Assembly (NCBI GenBank): GCA_001828645.1
Contig: MHZD01000202.1
Span: 1 to 12,418 of the forward strand
Source of the DNA: Planctomycetes bacterium RIFOXYC2_FULL_41_27
GTDB taxonomy: Bacteria > Planctomycetota > Brocadiia > Brocadiales > Brocadiaceae
Length of the DNA stretch: 12,418 nucleotides
Direction: 5' to 3'
In this document: positions 12,052-12,418 of the stretch, piece by piece
How the letters are laid out: the number at the start of each line of letters is the position of its first letter
How positions within the stretch are numbered: the first letter of the stretch is position 1
Made by a program: the position numbers and the translations under genes
The notes under the pieces: model-generated
What the model saw: only the letters and a program-made list of their open reading frames with translations
Databases searched by the model: none
Told to the model about the DNA's origin: nothing

Positions 12052-12418
12052 ATGAAACAAAAAAAACCATGGGGAGGTCGGTTTACAAAACAGACGGCGG
12101 CTTCGGTGGAGTCTTTTACCGAATCTGTGTCGTTCGATTGGCGACTCTATAAATACGATATCGAAGGCAGTATCGCCCACGCAACGATGCTTGCCGGGTG
12201 CAAGCTTATTACGGAAAACGAGAAGGTAGTGATTGTTAAGGGTCTCAATGAAATTCTCTCGGAAATTCTTGCCGGAAAGTTCGAATTCAAGGAGTCTCTT
12301 GAAGATGTTCACATGAACATCGAATCGGCTTTGATCGAGCGGATTGGCGAGGCAGGCAAAAAGCTTCATACCGCCCGAAGCCGAAACGATCAGGTTGCCC
12401 TTGACCTGCGGCTCTGGA
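12052..12418 (+). CDS. argH: Argininosuccinate lyase, N-terminal part (cut by window end)
   Basis: ArgH cleaves argininosuccinate to arginine and fumarate, the last step of arginine biosynthesis, as a cytoplasmic homotetramer. The 122 visible residues begin [15 protein letters not shown], the standard WGGRF N terminus of the family. [20 protein letters not shown] (27-46) and [16 protein letters not shown] (about 84-99) follow, then [19 protein letters not shown], the first conserved block with the substrate-contacting TARSRNDQ. The reading frame is open to the window edge; a complete protein has about 460 residues. ATG 12052 is the family-typical start; the ribosome site is weak (GAAAG about 12 bases before), and a small hairpin AATCAG/CTGATT lies at 12015-12030. 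The minus-strand ORF 11989-12369 is its shadow. Confidence 0.97.
   Translation, partial: MKQKKPWGGRFTKQTAASVESFTESVSFDWRLYKYDIEGSIAHATMLAGCKLITENEKVVIVKGLNEILSEILAGKFEFKESLEDVHMNIESALIERIGEAGKKLHTARSRNDQVALDLRLW

Noticed and set aside
11989..12369. Minus-strand ORF (126 codons)
   Set aside because: It is the antisense shadow of the argH 5' end, which is unmistakable on the plus strand.

Overview
The window suggests a moderately AT-rich, Gram-negative-type bacterium. lpxD implies lipid A and an outer membrane. There is a C-terminal part of a sigma-54 enhancer-binding protein, a Cache/HAMP/PAS receptor, and two candidate nitrite transporters (an HPP protein and an FNT channel). The long intergenic gaps are full of palindromic repeat families. 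This combination fits an anammox planctomycete (Brocadiales: Brocadia, Jettenia or Kuenenia type). That assignment is inferred from gene content and repeat style; no marker gene in the window proves it.

Layout, left to right. 1-501: 3' end of an NtrC-type activator, followed by a tandem hairpin repeat (603-650). 740-2317: CPA2/KefB-like cation:proton antiporter with an unusual signal peptide and extracytoplasmic extension. 2318-3249: long gap with a structured-RNA or terminator candidate and decayed repeats. 3250-3777: HPP family membrane protein. 3778-4474: repeat-rich gap holding the C-terminal relic of a REP-associated (IS200-like) transposase, several short palindromes and a MITE-like element. 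4475-6763: membrane receptor Cache-HAMP-PAS-PAS-PAS with no output domain. 6813-7346: membrane-anchored coiled-coil protein. 7423-7513: second copy of the MITE. 7532-7954: stand-alone receiver protein. 8167-9060: formate/nitrite channel with a purine-rich leader, followed by a perfect 32-bp palindrome and a good intrinsic terminator. 9393-10463 (minus): lpxD. 10716-11675 (minus): CPBP intramembrane protease, with a textbook promoter that predicts a leaderless mRNA. 11740-12418: argH promoter, a nested MITE insertion, and the 5' end of argH, which is cut by the window edge.

How the genes may work together. The segment from 4.3 to 9.2 kb reads as a possible sensing and transport module: a receptor without a kinase, a coiled-coil membrane partner, a receiver-only protein and a nitrite-type channel, with the HPP protein just upstream. 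The receptor/coiled-coil pair is bracketed by an inverted repeat of about 45 bp (27 bp of it perfect) and by two copies of one palindromic element. It therefore looks like a discrete cassette. A shared function for these genes is inference from proximity only. lpxD, the CPBP protease and argH look like ordinary stand-alone genes. The most concrete unusual structures are the cassette boundaries, the insertion with a 12-bp direct repeat between the argH promoter and its gene, the 32-bp palindrome, and the Shine-Dalgarno-rich leader of the channel gene.
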